This document shows, in pieces, positions 45,406 to 55,111 of a stretch of DNA of 64,000 bases. The notes under the pieces were generated by a model. The model was not told the DNA's origin. It saw only the letters and a list, made by a program, of their open reading frames with translations, and searched no databases. Position numbers and translations under genes: made by a program. Origin of the DNA: Planctomycetota bacterium (GTDB lineage Bacteria > Planctomycetota > Planctomycetia > Isosphaerales > Isosphaeraceae); the NCBI GenBank assembly GCA_021791715.1, contig JAJYWB010000003.1, positions 102,707-166,706 on the forward strand. Reading direction: 5' to 3'. Positions within the stretch are counted from its first letter, which is position 1, and every line of letters starts with the position of its first letter.

Positions 45406-45889
45406 TCTCGACGATTCGGCGGAATTTCACAGACACTCTCGAGTTTGGACTGATTAAGATTCAAGCAAGAACGCTTGTTTTTTACGCCTCGGCGTGCGTT
45501 CCGGGATGAATCCATTGAGGCGAATGGCGAAGGCGTTGTTGAGGATTCGGCAAAGAATCAATTTTTGGCATTTCCTTTGCTACAGGATGTTCAACGAGGT
45601 TTTGACGCTTTACAATAGAATCAGGCATGCGAACGTCGGGTTGCGCGGGCGATCGGGCGGAGCGCTTTGAGAGCATGAGCGTCTTGAGATCGATGCGCCG
45701 CACGCCGATCGGGAATTAACCGAACCCGCCCTTCGGATTTTGGGAGCGATTTATTCCGCTGTGCCGGTGCGTTCACGGCGAATCGAGGCGAGGGCTTTGG
45801 GTTTGTCGTCGATGCGGATGACGGCGGGATCGTTTCGCGTCATGAGAGCCTCGCACCGAAGGACGGGCGAGGATGGGGGTTATCGTTCG
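45406..45889. other. Intergenic, no gene seen
   Basis: This is the upstream region of the PQQ-propeller gene. The frame of that gene is open back to 45740, but the extra part is Arg/Ser-rich and precedes the signal peptide. A small ACGCC/GGCGT hairpin near 45485-45496 has no T-tract after it. No other structure was recognised. Confidence 0.45.
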
Positions 45890-48800
45890 ATGAGGAATCT
45901 GCGAGCGTGCGGTATCCCTCGCGGCCGGCCGTCTTCACGTCCGGGCGTGATTTGGCGGCTCGTCGTTTTGGCGGGAGCGGTATCGCTCGCTCTCGCGCCT
46001 GCCGAAGTTTCGGCGCAGGCTCAGCCGATGCGGCAGCGGATCACGCCGAATCAAAACTTCACCGCGAACAAACTCTTGCGCAACGCTCGGGGCTTGGCCG
46101 AGGCCGGCCAATGGGCCGAGGCGATCGATCTTTATCAAAAAATCGGCGAGCAATACGCCGATTTCGTCACCGAGGTTCCGCGCGACGAACTCGCGGGAGA
46201 CTCCGGGCTTTTCGTCGATATCAGGCTTTATTGTCAGGAGAAGATCGCCGAGGCGCCGATCGAGGCCGTTAAGCTTTATCGCGAGAAAGTCGATCCTCAG
46301 GCCGAGCGTTGGTATCGCAAAGGGATCGAGACGCGCGACGAATCGCTGCTCAGGCGAATCGTCGACGAGGCGTTTTGCGGTTCCAAGGGGGACGAGGCGA
46401 TCGAGGCGCTCGGCGATCTCGCGTTTCAAGACGGTCGATTCGCCGCGGCGCTCGCGTTTTATCGCCGCGTCATTCCCGATAATGAAGAACAAAAGAATGT
46501 GTTGGTGTATCCGGCGCCCGACGTCGACCCGGCGCGAATCGACGCCAAAAAGCTTCTCGCCCGCGCCGCGCTCGGAGAGGACGTTCCCGGCGCCGCCGAT
46601 TTACGCGCCTTCGCCCAAAAATACCCGAACGCGCGGGGAAAATTGGCGGGCCGAAGCGGTCTTTATGTCCAAATATTAGAATCCGCCCTGCATGAAGATA
46701 AGTTGGCGATCCCTCCTTCGCGCGACGGTCGCTGGCCGACTTTCGCGGGGGCTTTCAATCGGAATCGGGTCGCCGCGGACCCGATCGACGTCGGATCGAT
46801 GCAATGGCGCGTCGAGCTGACTCCGATGGTGTCGAACGCGGGGATGAATCGTCGGTTCGGCAGGCATCCCTACGGCGCCGCGGCGCTGTCTTCGGATCGG
46901 CGGGTACCGATCCATCCGATCGTCGTCGGCGATCAGGTGCTTGTCGCCGACGGTCGTCATGTCGCCGCTTATCATTTGAACGATCGGCCGACCTCGGCCG
47001 ACGGTTCCGGCCCCGTCGACGTCGCGTGGAAGCACGACGAATATCCCGCCTCGTCGGGGCCTCAGCCCGCGGCGTTTTTCTCATATGATATTCCTCATTA
47101 TACGCTTACGGCTTACGGCGATCGGATCTACGCGCGGATGGGGCCGCCGGGATCGTCGTTCGGCGGCGGCATGGGGATGGGAATGGGGCCCGCGGTTCCC
47201 ACGGCGATCATCGCGCTCGACCGTTCGACCGACGGCAAGCTCCGCTGGAAGGTCGGCGGCGGCGACATCCCGTTGCCGCTCAAGAAAGACGAGGCTCGGA
47301 ATTCGCTTTGTGGTTTCGAGGGGAGCCCCGTGGCCGACGACCGCAACGTCTACGCGGCGCTCACCGAGGGGGGGGAGATGACTTCGACCTACATCGCGTG
47401 CTTGAGCGCCGAAACGGGCTCGCCGCGATGGGTTCGATATCTGTTCGCGTCGATGCCTTCGCGCGAGATGAATCGAGGGCCGATGATGGGGATACCCGCG
47501 CCCGACGTCGGTCATCGGTTGCTCTCGCTCGAGGGAGGAATGCTCTATTATCAATCGAATCAGGGAGCGCTCGCGGCGCTCGACGCCGAAACGGGAGCGA
47601 TTCGTTGGATCGCGTCGTACCCTCAAGAAGACGCCGCGGGAGGATTCACGCCTTCGCATAAGCGCGACCTCAACCCCGCGGTCGTTCACGACGGCATGGT
47701 GATCGTCGCCCCCGACGACATCCCATATATTTTGGCGTATCACGCGCTCACGGGTAAATTGCTTTGGAAGATCGATCCCCAGACCGAGATCATGCACCTG
47801 CTGGGGGTGGCCAAAGGCAAACTTGTGGCCACGGGCGATCATGTTATCACGATTGACGTGAAAACAGGCAAACGCTTATCGAAATGGCCCGACAATCCGT
47901 CGGGTTTCGACGGTTACGGCCGGGGGGTGTTGGCGGGCGATTCGATTTACTGGCCGACGCGAACCGAGATTCACGTTCTTGATCAGGAGACGGGATTGCG
48001 CGGGAATCAGCCGCCGATCAAGTTGAAAGAGTCGTTCCAGACGGGCGGGGGGAATCTCGCGGTGGGGGACGGTTACCTTGTGGTGGCGCGGAACGATTCG
48101 CTCGTCGTGTTTTGTCAGAATAGTCGATTGATCAAGCGTTATATGGATGAAATCGCGCACGATCCCGCGCGGGCCTCGAATTATTACCGGTTGGCGCGGG
48201 TGGCCGAGGCGACGGGGAAGGACGAGCTCTCGCTCGAGAATCTCGATCGAGCGATCGAGAAGGCGCGTCCCTCCGAGATGATCGACGGTCAATCGCTTGT
48301 CGAATCGGCGTGGAATCAGCGGTATCGGTTACTGATCAAATTGGCCGATCGGGATGCGACGGGGGGGCGGTGGGCGAAGGCCGCGGAGCGGTATGAATCC
48401 GCGGCGCGGGCGGGTCGATCGACTCGCGATCGATTGACGGCGCGGCTCAAACTCGCCGACGCTCGATCGCGCGGCGGCGACGATTCGGCCGCGGTCGCTG
48501 TGCTGCAAAATTTGCTCTCCGACGAGCCGATTCGCTTCCAGACGGTCGTCGCCGACGATCATCGATCGGTGCGCGCCGATTTATTGATCACGAATCGGCT
48601 GACGAGCCTGCTGCGCACCCGCGGCCGAGCGATTTACGAGCCTTACGACCGAGCGGCGCGCGAGCTGTTGACGAAGGGGGTCGCCGAGAAGAATCCTCGG
48701 TTGATCGAAGACGTTTGTCGGTTGTATCCCGTTTCCGATTCGGTATCGGACGCGTGGCTCGAACTGGGCAAGCTGCGCGATTCGAACGCGCAGCCCGTCG

Positions 48801-50371
48801 AGGCGGCGTCGGCGTATAAACGCCTGTTCGCATCGGCGATCGACGATCGATACCGCGCCCGCGCGTTGATGGGGTTGGCGAAATCTTACGAAAGCCGGCG
48901 ATTATGGGTTCCGGCGCGAGAAACCTACGCGCGGTTGGGTTCGCGGTTCGGAGCGATTCGGCTTGAAGATTTATCGATGAGATCGGTCGGCGACGTCGTA
49001 TCCGAGCGGCTCAATCGGCCGCCGTTCGATCGGCTCGCGGTCGAATCCGCCGAGCCGAGTTTGCCCGTTCCGCTCGGTCGTCGCTGGAACTCCAGGCGCG
49101 ATCGCGCGATCGCCGCGGTCGCCGCCGCGGGCGCCTCCCCCGCGACGACCTCGGGGCCGATTTTTCTCGTCGATAAGACGATCGTCAAACCGGTCGATCC
49201 CGAGACGGGTAAATCGGCGTGGAGCGCCGATCTCGGCGAACCGCCGATCTGGATCGGTTATCTCGCCGATCGCGTGATCATCGCAGGCAAAACGAAGATC
49301 GCAGCCGCGGGAGCGGGAGACGGAACGATCGAATGGCGATATGATATGAATGCGCCCAAGAACGAGAAATCGTCGATCAATCCGTTCGCCCGGGGTCGGG
49401 TCGAACCCGCCGCGACCGAAGGCGAGGAACCCGACGAACTCGGTCGATTTCAGATCGTCGGCGGCCGCGTTTTCGCGCTCCGCGGCGATCGCGAACTCAT
49501 CGCCTTCGACGGCGATTCGGGGCTGATCGACTGGTCGTATTCGCCTCGTCAAGGATCATTAAACCCGAACGTCTGGATCGGATCGGAACGGATCGTGGCG
49601 CAAGAGCGCGATCCCGCGTCAATCGTCGTGCTCGAAACCGCGACTGGGCGCGGGCTGAATCGGATCGCTCGTCCCTCGGGCGAGGAGGCTTGGCCGCGCG
49701 TCCCCGTGCCGCTCGATAACGATCGAGTCGTCCTCGTCCCCGATCGGTTCTCGGTCGCTTTGCTCGATCTTTCCGCGGGGAAAATCGGTTGGACGTTCAG
49801 CGAAAGCAAGAGTCCGCCGCTCCACGGCCCGCCGCGCGTGCTGGGAGACTCGGAACGATTGCTCGTCCTTCACGACGGTCGCGAGCTGATCCGGCTCGAT
49901 CCCGCGGGGGGCGGCAAGCTATGGAGCCAAACGCTCGGCGCCGACGACATCGGCGAGCGCGAAGACGCTCTCGTTCTCGACGGTAATCAATGCTATTATG
50001 TTACCGGGTCGACGCAATTGACGAGTCCGCCGTCGCTCTCGGCGCTTTCGCTCGCCGACGGCGCGATCCTTTGGAGCCGATACCTCGCGGGTCCCAAACG
50101 AGGCTGGTCGCTCGCGCTCTCCGACCGGTGCGTCGCCGCTTTCTCGAATCCCAAGGCCGACGAATTATCGGCGGATATCGACTCCGCTCCTCTCGCGCTT
50201 TATCAAAGGAAAACCGGGGATCTTGTCGAACGGCTCGTTTTTCCCGCTGAAAACGGTCGTTGTACGGCTCGATTGACTCCGCGCGGAGCGATCGTCGCAA
50301 CCTCCGACGGCATCTGGTCGCTCGGCGACCGCTCGGCCCAAACGGTGGATTCCGCGGCGCCGACACGGTAA
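45890..50371 (+). CDS. Very large secreted PQQ-type beta-propeller protein with TPR-like middle
   Basis: 1493 aa. I place the start at ATG 45890, giving a signal peptide with a basic N-region and VVLAGAVSLALAPAEVSAQA; ATG 45842 is the alternative. The N-terminal 300 residues are helical and TPR-like (LLRNARGLAEAGQWAEAIDL). A first propeller (about 340-790) has repeated blade strands such as ALDAETGAIRWIASYPQEDA and YHALTGKLLWKIDPQTEI. A helical TPR-like middle (about 800-1070) includes RASNYYRLARVAEATGKDEL. A second propeller follows (about 1090-1490; PETGKSAWSADLGEPPIWIG, LADGAILWSRYLAGPKRGWS). BamB is the closest well-known fold, but this is four times longer. A periplasmic scaffold or quinoprotein role is open. 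It precedes the MoxR cluster on the same strand. Confidence 0.85.
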   Translation: MRNLRACGIPRGRPSSRPGVIWRLVVLAGAVSLALAPAEVSAQAQPMRQRITPNQNFTANKLLRNARGLAEAGQWAEAIDLYQKIGEQYADFVTEVPRDELAGDSGLFVDIRLYCQEKIAEAPIEAVKLYREKVDPQAERWYRKGIETRDESLLRRIVDEAFCGSKGDEAIEALGDLAFQDGRFAAALAFYRRVIPDNEEQKNVLVYPAPDVDPARIDAKKLLARAALGEDVPGAADLRAFAQKYPNARGKLAGRSGLYVQILESALHEDKLAIPPSRDGRWPTFAGAFNRNRVAADPIDVGSMQWRVELTPMVSNAGMNRRFGRHPYGAAALSSDRRVPIHPIVVGDQVLVADGRHVAAYHLNDRPTSADGSGPVDVAWKHDEYPASSGPQPAAFFSYDIPHYTLTAYGDRIYARMGPPGSSFGGGMGMGMGPAVPTAIIALDRSTDGKLRWKVGGGDIPLPLKKDEARNSLCGFEGSPVADDRNVYAALTEGGEMTSTYIACLSAETGSPRWVRYLFASMPSREMNRGPMMGIPAPDVGHRLLSLEGGMLYYQSNQGALAALDAETGAIRWIASYPQEDAAGGFTPSHKRDLNPAVVHDGMVIVAPDDIPYILAYHALTGKLLWKIDPQTEIMHLLGVAKGKLVATGDHVITIDVKTGKRLSKWPDNPSGFDGYGRGVLAGDSIYWPTRTEIHVLDQETGLRGNQPPIKLKESFQTGGGNLAVGDGYLVVARNDSLVVFCQNSRLIKRYMDEIAHDPARASNYYRLARVAEATGKDELSLENLDRAIEKARPSEMIDGQSLVESAWNQRYRLLIKLADRDATGGRWAKAAERYESAARAGRSTRDRLTARLKLADARSRGGDDSAAVAVLQNLLSDEPIRFQTVVADDHRSVRADLLITNRLTSLLRTRGRAIYEPYDRAARELLTKGVAEKNPRLIEDVCRLYPVSDSVSDAWLELGKLRDSNAQPVEAASAYKRLFASAIDDRYRARALMGLAKSYESRRLWVPARETYARLGSRFGAIRLEDLSMRSVGDVVSERLNRPPFDRLAVESAEPSLPVPLGRRWNSRRDRAIAAVAAAGASPATTSGPIFLVDKTIVKPVDPETGKSAWSADLGEPPIWIGYLADRVIIAGKTKIAAAGAGDGTIEWRYDMNAPKNEKSSINPFARGRVEPAATEGEEPDELGRFQIVGGRVFALRGDRELIAFDGDSGLIDWSYSPRQGSLNPNVWIGSERIVAQERDPASIVVLETATGRGLNRIARPSGEEAWPRVPVPLDNDRVVLVPDRFSVALLDLSAGKIGWTFSESKSPPLHGPPRVLGDSERLLVLHDGRELIRLDPAGGGKLWSQTLGADDIGEREDALVLDGNQCYYVTGSTQLTSPPSLSALSLADGAILWSRYLAGPKRGWSLALSDRCVAAFSNPKADELSADIDSAPLALYQRKTGDLVERLVFPAENGRCTARLTPRGAIVATSDGIWSLGDRSAQTVDSAAPTR

Positions 50372-50573
50372 ATTTCTCCGAACGAAGTCAAAGACGACGA
50401 GACGATCATGAACGAACGACCGACGCGACCGGGAATCGACACCAAAAAACATCGGCACATAAAAGCGAGTGATCGCGCGTGTCCGATTGAAACGGTCTGG
50501 AATCGGTCGATTCGAAGCGTCGACGCCTGAATTTCGCAGTTATTCTCTCCCTCGATCACCAAGGAGCCGCAGC

Positions 50574-51689
50574 GTGTCCGATTCATCCCGTCACGACGAT
50601 TCAGCCCGCTCAGACGATCAAGTTCCCCCTCCCGACGATATCGCCGCGGTCGAGCGGTTACGGAAATCCTTCGAGGGAATTCGCGACGAGTTGGGGAAGG
50701 TGATCGTCGGTCAAAGAGATGTGATTGAGCAATTATTGATCGCGATTTTCTCGCGCGGTCATTGCCTATTGATCGGCGTGCCGGGGCTCGCCAAAACGCT
50801 GATGATTCACACCCTGGCCGATACGCTCAATCTCAGCTACAACCGGATTCAATTCACCCCCGATCTGATGCCCTCGGACATCACGGGGACCGAGGTGATT
50901 CAGGAGGACAAGGCGACGGGGGTTCGTCAGTTCAAATTCCTCCGCGGGCCGATCTTCGCGAACATCATCCTCGCCGACGAGATCAATCGAACGCCTCCCA
51001 AAACCCAGGCCGCGCTTTTGGAGGCGATGCAGGAGCGGCAGGTGACGGTCGGCGGCGAACGGCACCGGCTCCCCGATCCGTTCTTCGTGCTCGCCACTCA
51101 AAATCCGATCGAGCAGGAAGGGACTTATCCGCTTCCCGAGGCCCAGCTTGATCGATTTATGTTGAATATTTTGGTGGATTATCCCAACATGGACGAGGAG
51201 CACGAGATCGTCCGGTGGACGACGGGGGCGCGCAAGCCCGCGTTGACGAAAGTGCTTTCCGGGGCCGAGATTCTCGAGCTTCAAGAGGTCGTCCGCAAGG
51301 TTCCCGTCGCCGATCACATTTCGGGCTACGCGGTGCGTTTGGCGCGGCAAACGCGTCCCGATCGGGGCGACGTACCCGATTACATTCGTGATTTTGTCAG
51401 TTGGGGCGCGGGGCCTCGCGCGAGCCAGTTCCTCGTGCTCGCGGCCAAGGCGCGGGCGGTGCTGCACGGGCGTTATTACGTGGCGGCGGAGGATATCCGA
51501 GCCGTCGCGGGGCCCGTGTTGCGGCATCGGATCGTCACCAACTTTCATGCCGAGGCCGAGGGGGTTCGTCCCGACGACCTCGTCGCGCGGTTGATCGAAG
51601 ACGTCCCGCTCGACGACGCCGCGGCGCTCCACGCGGGGTCGATTCCCGAGATCTTCAAAACGTCGAACGGCGCGGCGACCCCCGCGTGA
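50574..51689 (+). CDS. MoxR-family AAA ATPase
   Basis: 371 aa from GTG 50574, eight bases after AAGGAG; the longer open frame upstream lacks a ribosome site. The AAA core is complete: [20 protein letters not shown], Walker A GVPGLAKT (68-75), Walker B region [20 protein letters not shown], sensor 1 [20 protein letters not shown] and the arginine-finger segment LDRFMLNI. MoxR proteins act as chaperone-like ATPases that work with VWA proteins. Here it is the first of four genes in the order MoxR, DUF58, BatA-like, large VWA-like membrane protein. This is the standard planctomycete arrangement, and co-transcription is likely. Confidence 0.95.
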   Translation: MSDSSRHDDSARSDDQVPPPDDIAAVERLRKSFEGIRDELGKVIVGQRDVIEQLLIAIFSRGHCLLIGVPGLAKTLMIHTLADTLNLSYNRIQFTPDLMPSDITGTEVIQEDKATGVRQFKFLRGPIFANIILADEINRTPPKTQAALLEAMQERQVTVGGERHRLPDPFFVLATQNPIEQEGTYPLPEAQLDRFMLNILVDYPNMDEEHEIVRWTTGARKPALTKVLSGAEILELQEVVRKVPVADHISGYAVRLARQTRPDRGDVPDYIRDFVSWGAGPRASQFLVLAAKARAVLHGRYYVAAEDIRAVAGPVLRHRIVTNFHAEAEGVRPDDLVARLIEDVPLDDAAALHAGSIPEIFKTSNGAATPA

Positions 51690-51819
51690 TCGCTTCCGAA
51701 CATCGTGCGCGATCGCGGCGCGGCGCCGAGGCGAATTCTCTCAAAACCGTCCGTCGCCAAAAATCGATGATTGAAAATCAATATCGCTCGATCGAATCTT
51801 TATTAACGAGGCTAAGGCG

Positions 51820-52722
51820 TTGGCCGACAGCGTGAATTATCTCGATCCGAAGGTGCTGGCGAGCCTCGAGGGGCTCGACATCCAGGCGCGTCGGGTCGTC
51901 GAGGGATACATCGCGGGGATGCACAAGAGCCCGTTTCAGGGGATCTCGGTCGAGTTCGCCGAACATCGCGAATACGTCCCCGGCGACGACATCCGCCATG
52001 TCGACTGGAAGGCGTGGTCGAAAACCGACAAGTGGTATCTCAAGCAATATGAGCAAGAAACGAACTTGATCTCATATATCTTGCTCGACGTGAGCGAGTC
52101 GATGTCTTACGCCTCGCCGGGTTCAATTTCGAAGCTCGAGTACGCGCGGATCGTCGCGGCTTCGCTTACTTATATGACGTTGCAGCAGCAAGATTCGGTC
52201 GGGCTGGCGACTTTCGACGATCGCGTTCGCGATTTTCTTCGGCCCGCGGGGCAACCTTCGCAACTGCGCGAGGCGATCCACGTGATGGACGTCGCGTCAT
52301 CGCGTGAAAAAACGAACATCGAGGCGATTTTTCATGATCTCGCCGAACGGTTCAAGCGCAAGGGGATCGTGATCGTTCTTTCGGATTGTTTCGACGAGGC
52401 GAGGAACATTCTCGACGGTCTTAAGCATTTGTTGTATCGTCGCCACGACGTGATCGTGTTTCAGATTCTCGATCCCGCCGAGCTCGATTTTCCGTTCCTC
52501 GATACGACGCTTTTCAAGGGGCTCGAGGGGCTTCCCGAGATTCTCACCGAACCGAGGGCTCTTCGCGACGCGTACCAGGCCGAGATCGGCTCGTTCATCG
52601 CCGACTTGAAAAAGGGGTGTCGCAAGGTCAACATCGATTACGTGCTTTTAAGGACCGACGAACCGCTCGACCGCTCGCTTTCCAGCTATCTCGCTTCCCG
52701 TATGCGACGCATGAAGAAGTAG
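51820..52722 (+). CDS. DUF58 (VWA-like) protein
   Basis: 300 aa from TTG 51820, which has GAGG eight bases upstream; GTG 51832 is an alternative. The N-terminal part carries the DUF58 signature: LDIQARRVVEGYIAGMHKSP, SVEFAEHREYVPGDDIRHVD and WKAWSKTDKWYLKQYEQETN. The VWA-like half has a DxSxS metal site in YILLDVSESMSY and the later SDCFDEARN. Known partners are MoxR ATPases, as found directly upstream. There is no membrane helix, so the protein is cytoplasmic and probably bridges MoxR to the membrane VWA proteins encoded next. Confidence 0.94.
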   Translation: MADSVNYLDPKVLASLEGLDIQARRVVEGYIAGMHKSPFQGISVEFAEHREYVPGDDIRHVDWKAWSKTDKWYLKQYEQETNLISYILLDVSESMSYASPGSISKLEYARIVAASLTYMTLQQQDSVGLATFDDRVRDFLRPAGQPSQLREAIHVMDVASSREKTNIEAIFHDLAERFKRKGIVIVLSDCFDEARNILDGLKHLLYRRHDVIVFQILDPAELDFPFLDTTLFKGLEGLPEILTEPRALRDAYQAEIGSFIADLKKGCRKVNIDYVLLRTDEPLDRSLSSYLASRMRRMKK

Positions 52723-52799
52723 CTCATCATGAATGATCGAGAGTTCGCCGCTTCGGCTCCGGATCGTGAACGACGCGCGATCGCTCGACGACGAGGCTT

Positions 52800-55046
52800 A
52801 TGTTGCAATCTATGATGATATTAGCGGCTTTTATCGGATTCGGCAATCTCGCGCTCGCGGGGGGGCTCGCCGCGGCGTCGATTCCGGTCATCATCCACCT
52901 GCTCAATCGCCGCAAGTTTCGCGAGACGACGTGGGCCGCGATGCGGTTCCTGATGGCCGCGATTCGTAAGAATCAACGTCGGATCAAAATCGAACAATGG
53001 CTTTTGCTCGCGATCCGCACGCTGATTTTGCTTTTTTTGGCGATCGCGATGCTTAAACCGTTTTTGCAAAGTTCGGGTTCGCTCCCCGTGTTGCCCGGTC
53101 AACGGACGCATCGAACGATCGTCCTTGACGGATCGATGAGCATGGCTTTCACTCCGGAGGGGGAATCGTCGCGGTTCGAGCAGGCGAAGTCGCTCGCGGC
53201 GAATCTGCTGAGCCACAACGCCAAACGGGGCGACGTGATCAGCATTGTGATCATGGGCGATCCTCCTCGGATCGTCATCAAAGACCCGTCGCCGCATCAC
53301 GCCGAGGTTCTTAAAGAACTGACCGAAATCCCCCTCCCCCACGGCGGAACCGACCTCGCCGCGAGCTTTCAGGCGATCGATCGCGTCCTCGCCTCGTCCG
53401 ACATTCCTCAAAAAGAACTGATCATACTAACCGATCTTCAAACGGCGAGTTGGCGGTCGAAGGGGGGCCGGGGCGACGACGCTCTCAAGCGAGCGATCAA
53501 GAAGTTGGAATCTCATCAAGCGAGATCGGTCGTCGTCGATCTCGGTCGATCGGGGGATCAAAACGCCGCGGTCGTCGATCTTAAGCTCGATTCGCCGATC
53601 GTCACGGTCGGGGCTCAGGCTTCGATTCGCGGATTGATCAAAAATTTCGGACCCGAGCCCGAACGAACCGTCGTCGCGAGGCTGATGATCGACGGCCGCT
53701 ACGGTCCCGATCAATCGGTCAAACTGCCGCTCGGAGTCGAGATCCCCGTCGATTTCAACCCCGATTTCTCGTCTCCGGGAGATCATCTCGTCGAGCTTCA
53801 AATCGATGAAGATAAGTTGACGCTCGACGATAAACGACGCTTATCGATTCCGGTGCGTGAATTCCTCCGCGTCCTGCTCGTCGACGGCGATTTCAAGCCC
53901 GAGCCTTACAAGGCCGAGACCGATCTCCTTTCGCAGGCTCTCGCTCCCGAGGCCGAGTCGACGGGATCTCCCTCGCTCATCCACACCGAGGTCGTCTCCG
54001 AATCTCAGATCGCCGGGCGTGATCTCGCTCCATATGATTGTGTGATTTTGTGTAATGTGGCGCGGTACAGCGAGGCCGAGACCTCGGCGCTTCGCGATTA
54101 TCTCAAGCAGGGAGGCGGGGTCGTCGTATTCGGCGGCGATCAGGTCGAGCCCGCGAATTACAACCGGTATCTCTTCGCCGACGGCAAGGGGATTTTGCCC
54201 GCCGAACTCGGCAAAATCGTCGGCGACGAACGGTCGCGCGATACGACCTTCACCTTCAACCCGCTCAATTTCAGGCATCCGATCGTCGAGGCGTTCGCGG
54301 GAGCGGGAGACGAAGTCGTCGCGGGGCTTACTCATGTCGCCACACGCCGATATTTTCAACTCAAGATCCCTCCCGATTCGACCGCCAGGGTCGCGCTCGC
54401 GTTCAACAACGGCGATCCCGCGATCGTCGAGGGGAGTTGGGGCCGAGGCGTCGTTTACCTGATCGCGACGACCGCCGATCTCGGCTGGACGGGATGGCCG
54501 ATCCACCCCAGTTTTCCTCCCGTGATGGAACAGATCGTTTTACGAGCGTCCGCCGGCAAGTTGACCGAACGGAACGTCTCGGTCGGCGGGGCTCTCGATC
54601 TCACCTTTCCGTCACAGGCGGTGAACGCTCCAGCGACGGTCGTCTTACCCGACAACCGCTCGGTGAACCTCAAGCTCGGGGCGGGCGCCGACGCGAGCCG
54701 GTTCCACTTCGAACAGACCGATCTTTCGGGGGCGTATCGCGTACGCATAGGCGCTCCCGTCGGAGTCGACGCGACCTTCGCCGCCAACCCTCCCGCGGTC
54801 GAAAGCGACCTCGCCAAGCTCGACCGCGCAGGGCTCGCCGAAACCCTCGGCGGCTGGAATTTCGCGTATTACACCAACCTTCGCGAACTGATCGAAAACC
54901 CCTCCGCGGTCGGCCGCCGCGGCGAACTGCATCGCCCGTTCCTTTACGCCGTGCTGATCCTTTTGCTTGTCGAATCGATCGTCGCGTGGAAGTTCGGCCA
55001 TTACGCCAATCAGGGAATCCCAAGAGCGCCCAAGCGAGCGAAATGA
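52800..55046 (+). CDS. BatA-like membrane protein with VWA and glutamine-amidotransferase-like regions
   Basis: 748 aa from ATG 52800 (ATG 52812 is possible). The N-terminus is the BatA domain: a helix (ALAGGLAAASIPVIIHLLNR), RRKFRETTWAAMRFLMAAIR, and a second helix (WLLLAIRTLILLFLAIAM). A VWA-like domain follows at about 95-260 with IVLDGSMSMAFTPEG, where the metal site is DGSMS, and ELIILTDLQTASW. Residues about 355-560 resemble a class-I glutamine amidotransferase-like domain (RVLLVDGDFKPEPYKAET, LRDYLKQGGGVVVFGGDQ). One helix closes the protein (FLYAVLILLLVESIVAWKFG). It is the membrane part of the MoxR-DUF58 system. Confidence 0.9.
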   Translation: MLQSMMILAAFIGFGNLALAGGLAAASIPVIIHLLNRRKFRETTWAAMRFLMAAIRKNQRRIKIEQWLLLAIRTLILLFLAIAMLKPFLQSSGSLPVLPGQRTHRTIVLDGSMSMAFTPEGESSRFEQAKSLAANLLSHNAKRGDVISIVIMGDPPRIVIKDPSPHHAEVLKELTEIPLPHGGTDLAASFQAIDRVLASSDIPQKELIILTDLQTASWRSKGGRGDDALKRAIKKLESHQARSVVVDLGRSGDQNAAVVDLKLDSPIVTVGAQASIRGLIKNFGPEPERTVVARLMIDGRYGPDQSVKLPLGVEIPVDFNPDFSSPGDHLVELQIDEDKLTLDDKRRLSIPVREFLRVLLVDGDFKPEPYKAETDLLSQALAPEAESTGSPSLIHTEVVSESQIAGRDLAPYDCVILCNVARYSEAETSALRDYLKQGGGVVVFGGDQVEPANYNRYLFADGKGILPAELGKIVGDERSRDTTFTFNPLNFRHPIVEAFAGAGDEVVAGLTHVATRRYFQLKIPPDSTARVALAFNNGDPAIVEGSWGRGVVYLIATTADLGWTGWPIHPSFPPVMEQIVLRASAGKLTERNVSVGGALDLTFPSQAVNAPATVVLPDNRSVNLKLGAGADASRFHFEQTDLSGAYRVRIGAPVGVDATFAANPPAVESDLAKLDRAGLAETLGGWNFAYYTNLRELIENPSAVGRRGELHRPFLYAVLILLLVESIVAWKFGHYANQGIPRAPKRAK

Positions 55047-55111
55047 TCGAAATCGAGCCGATTGATTCAAGAATGCTTGCGTTTGATAAATGAAAGGTTG
55101 CGGGAAACAAG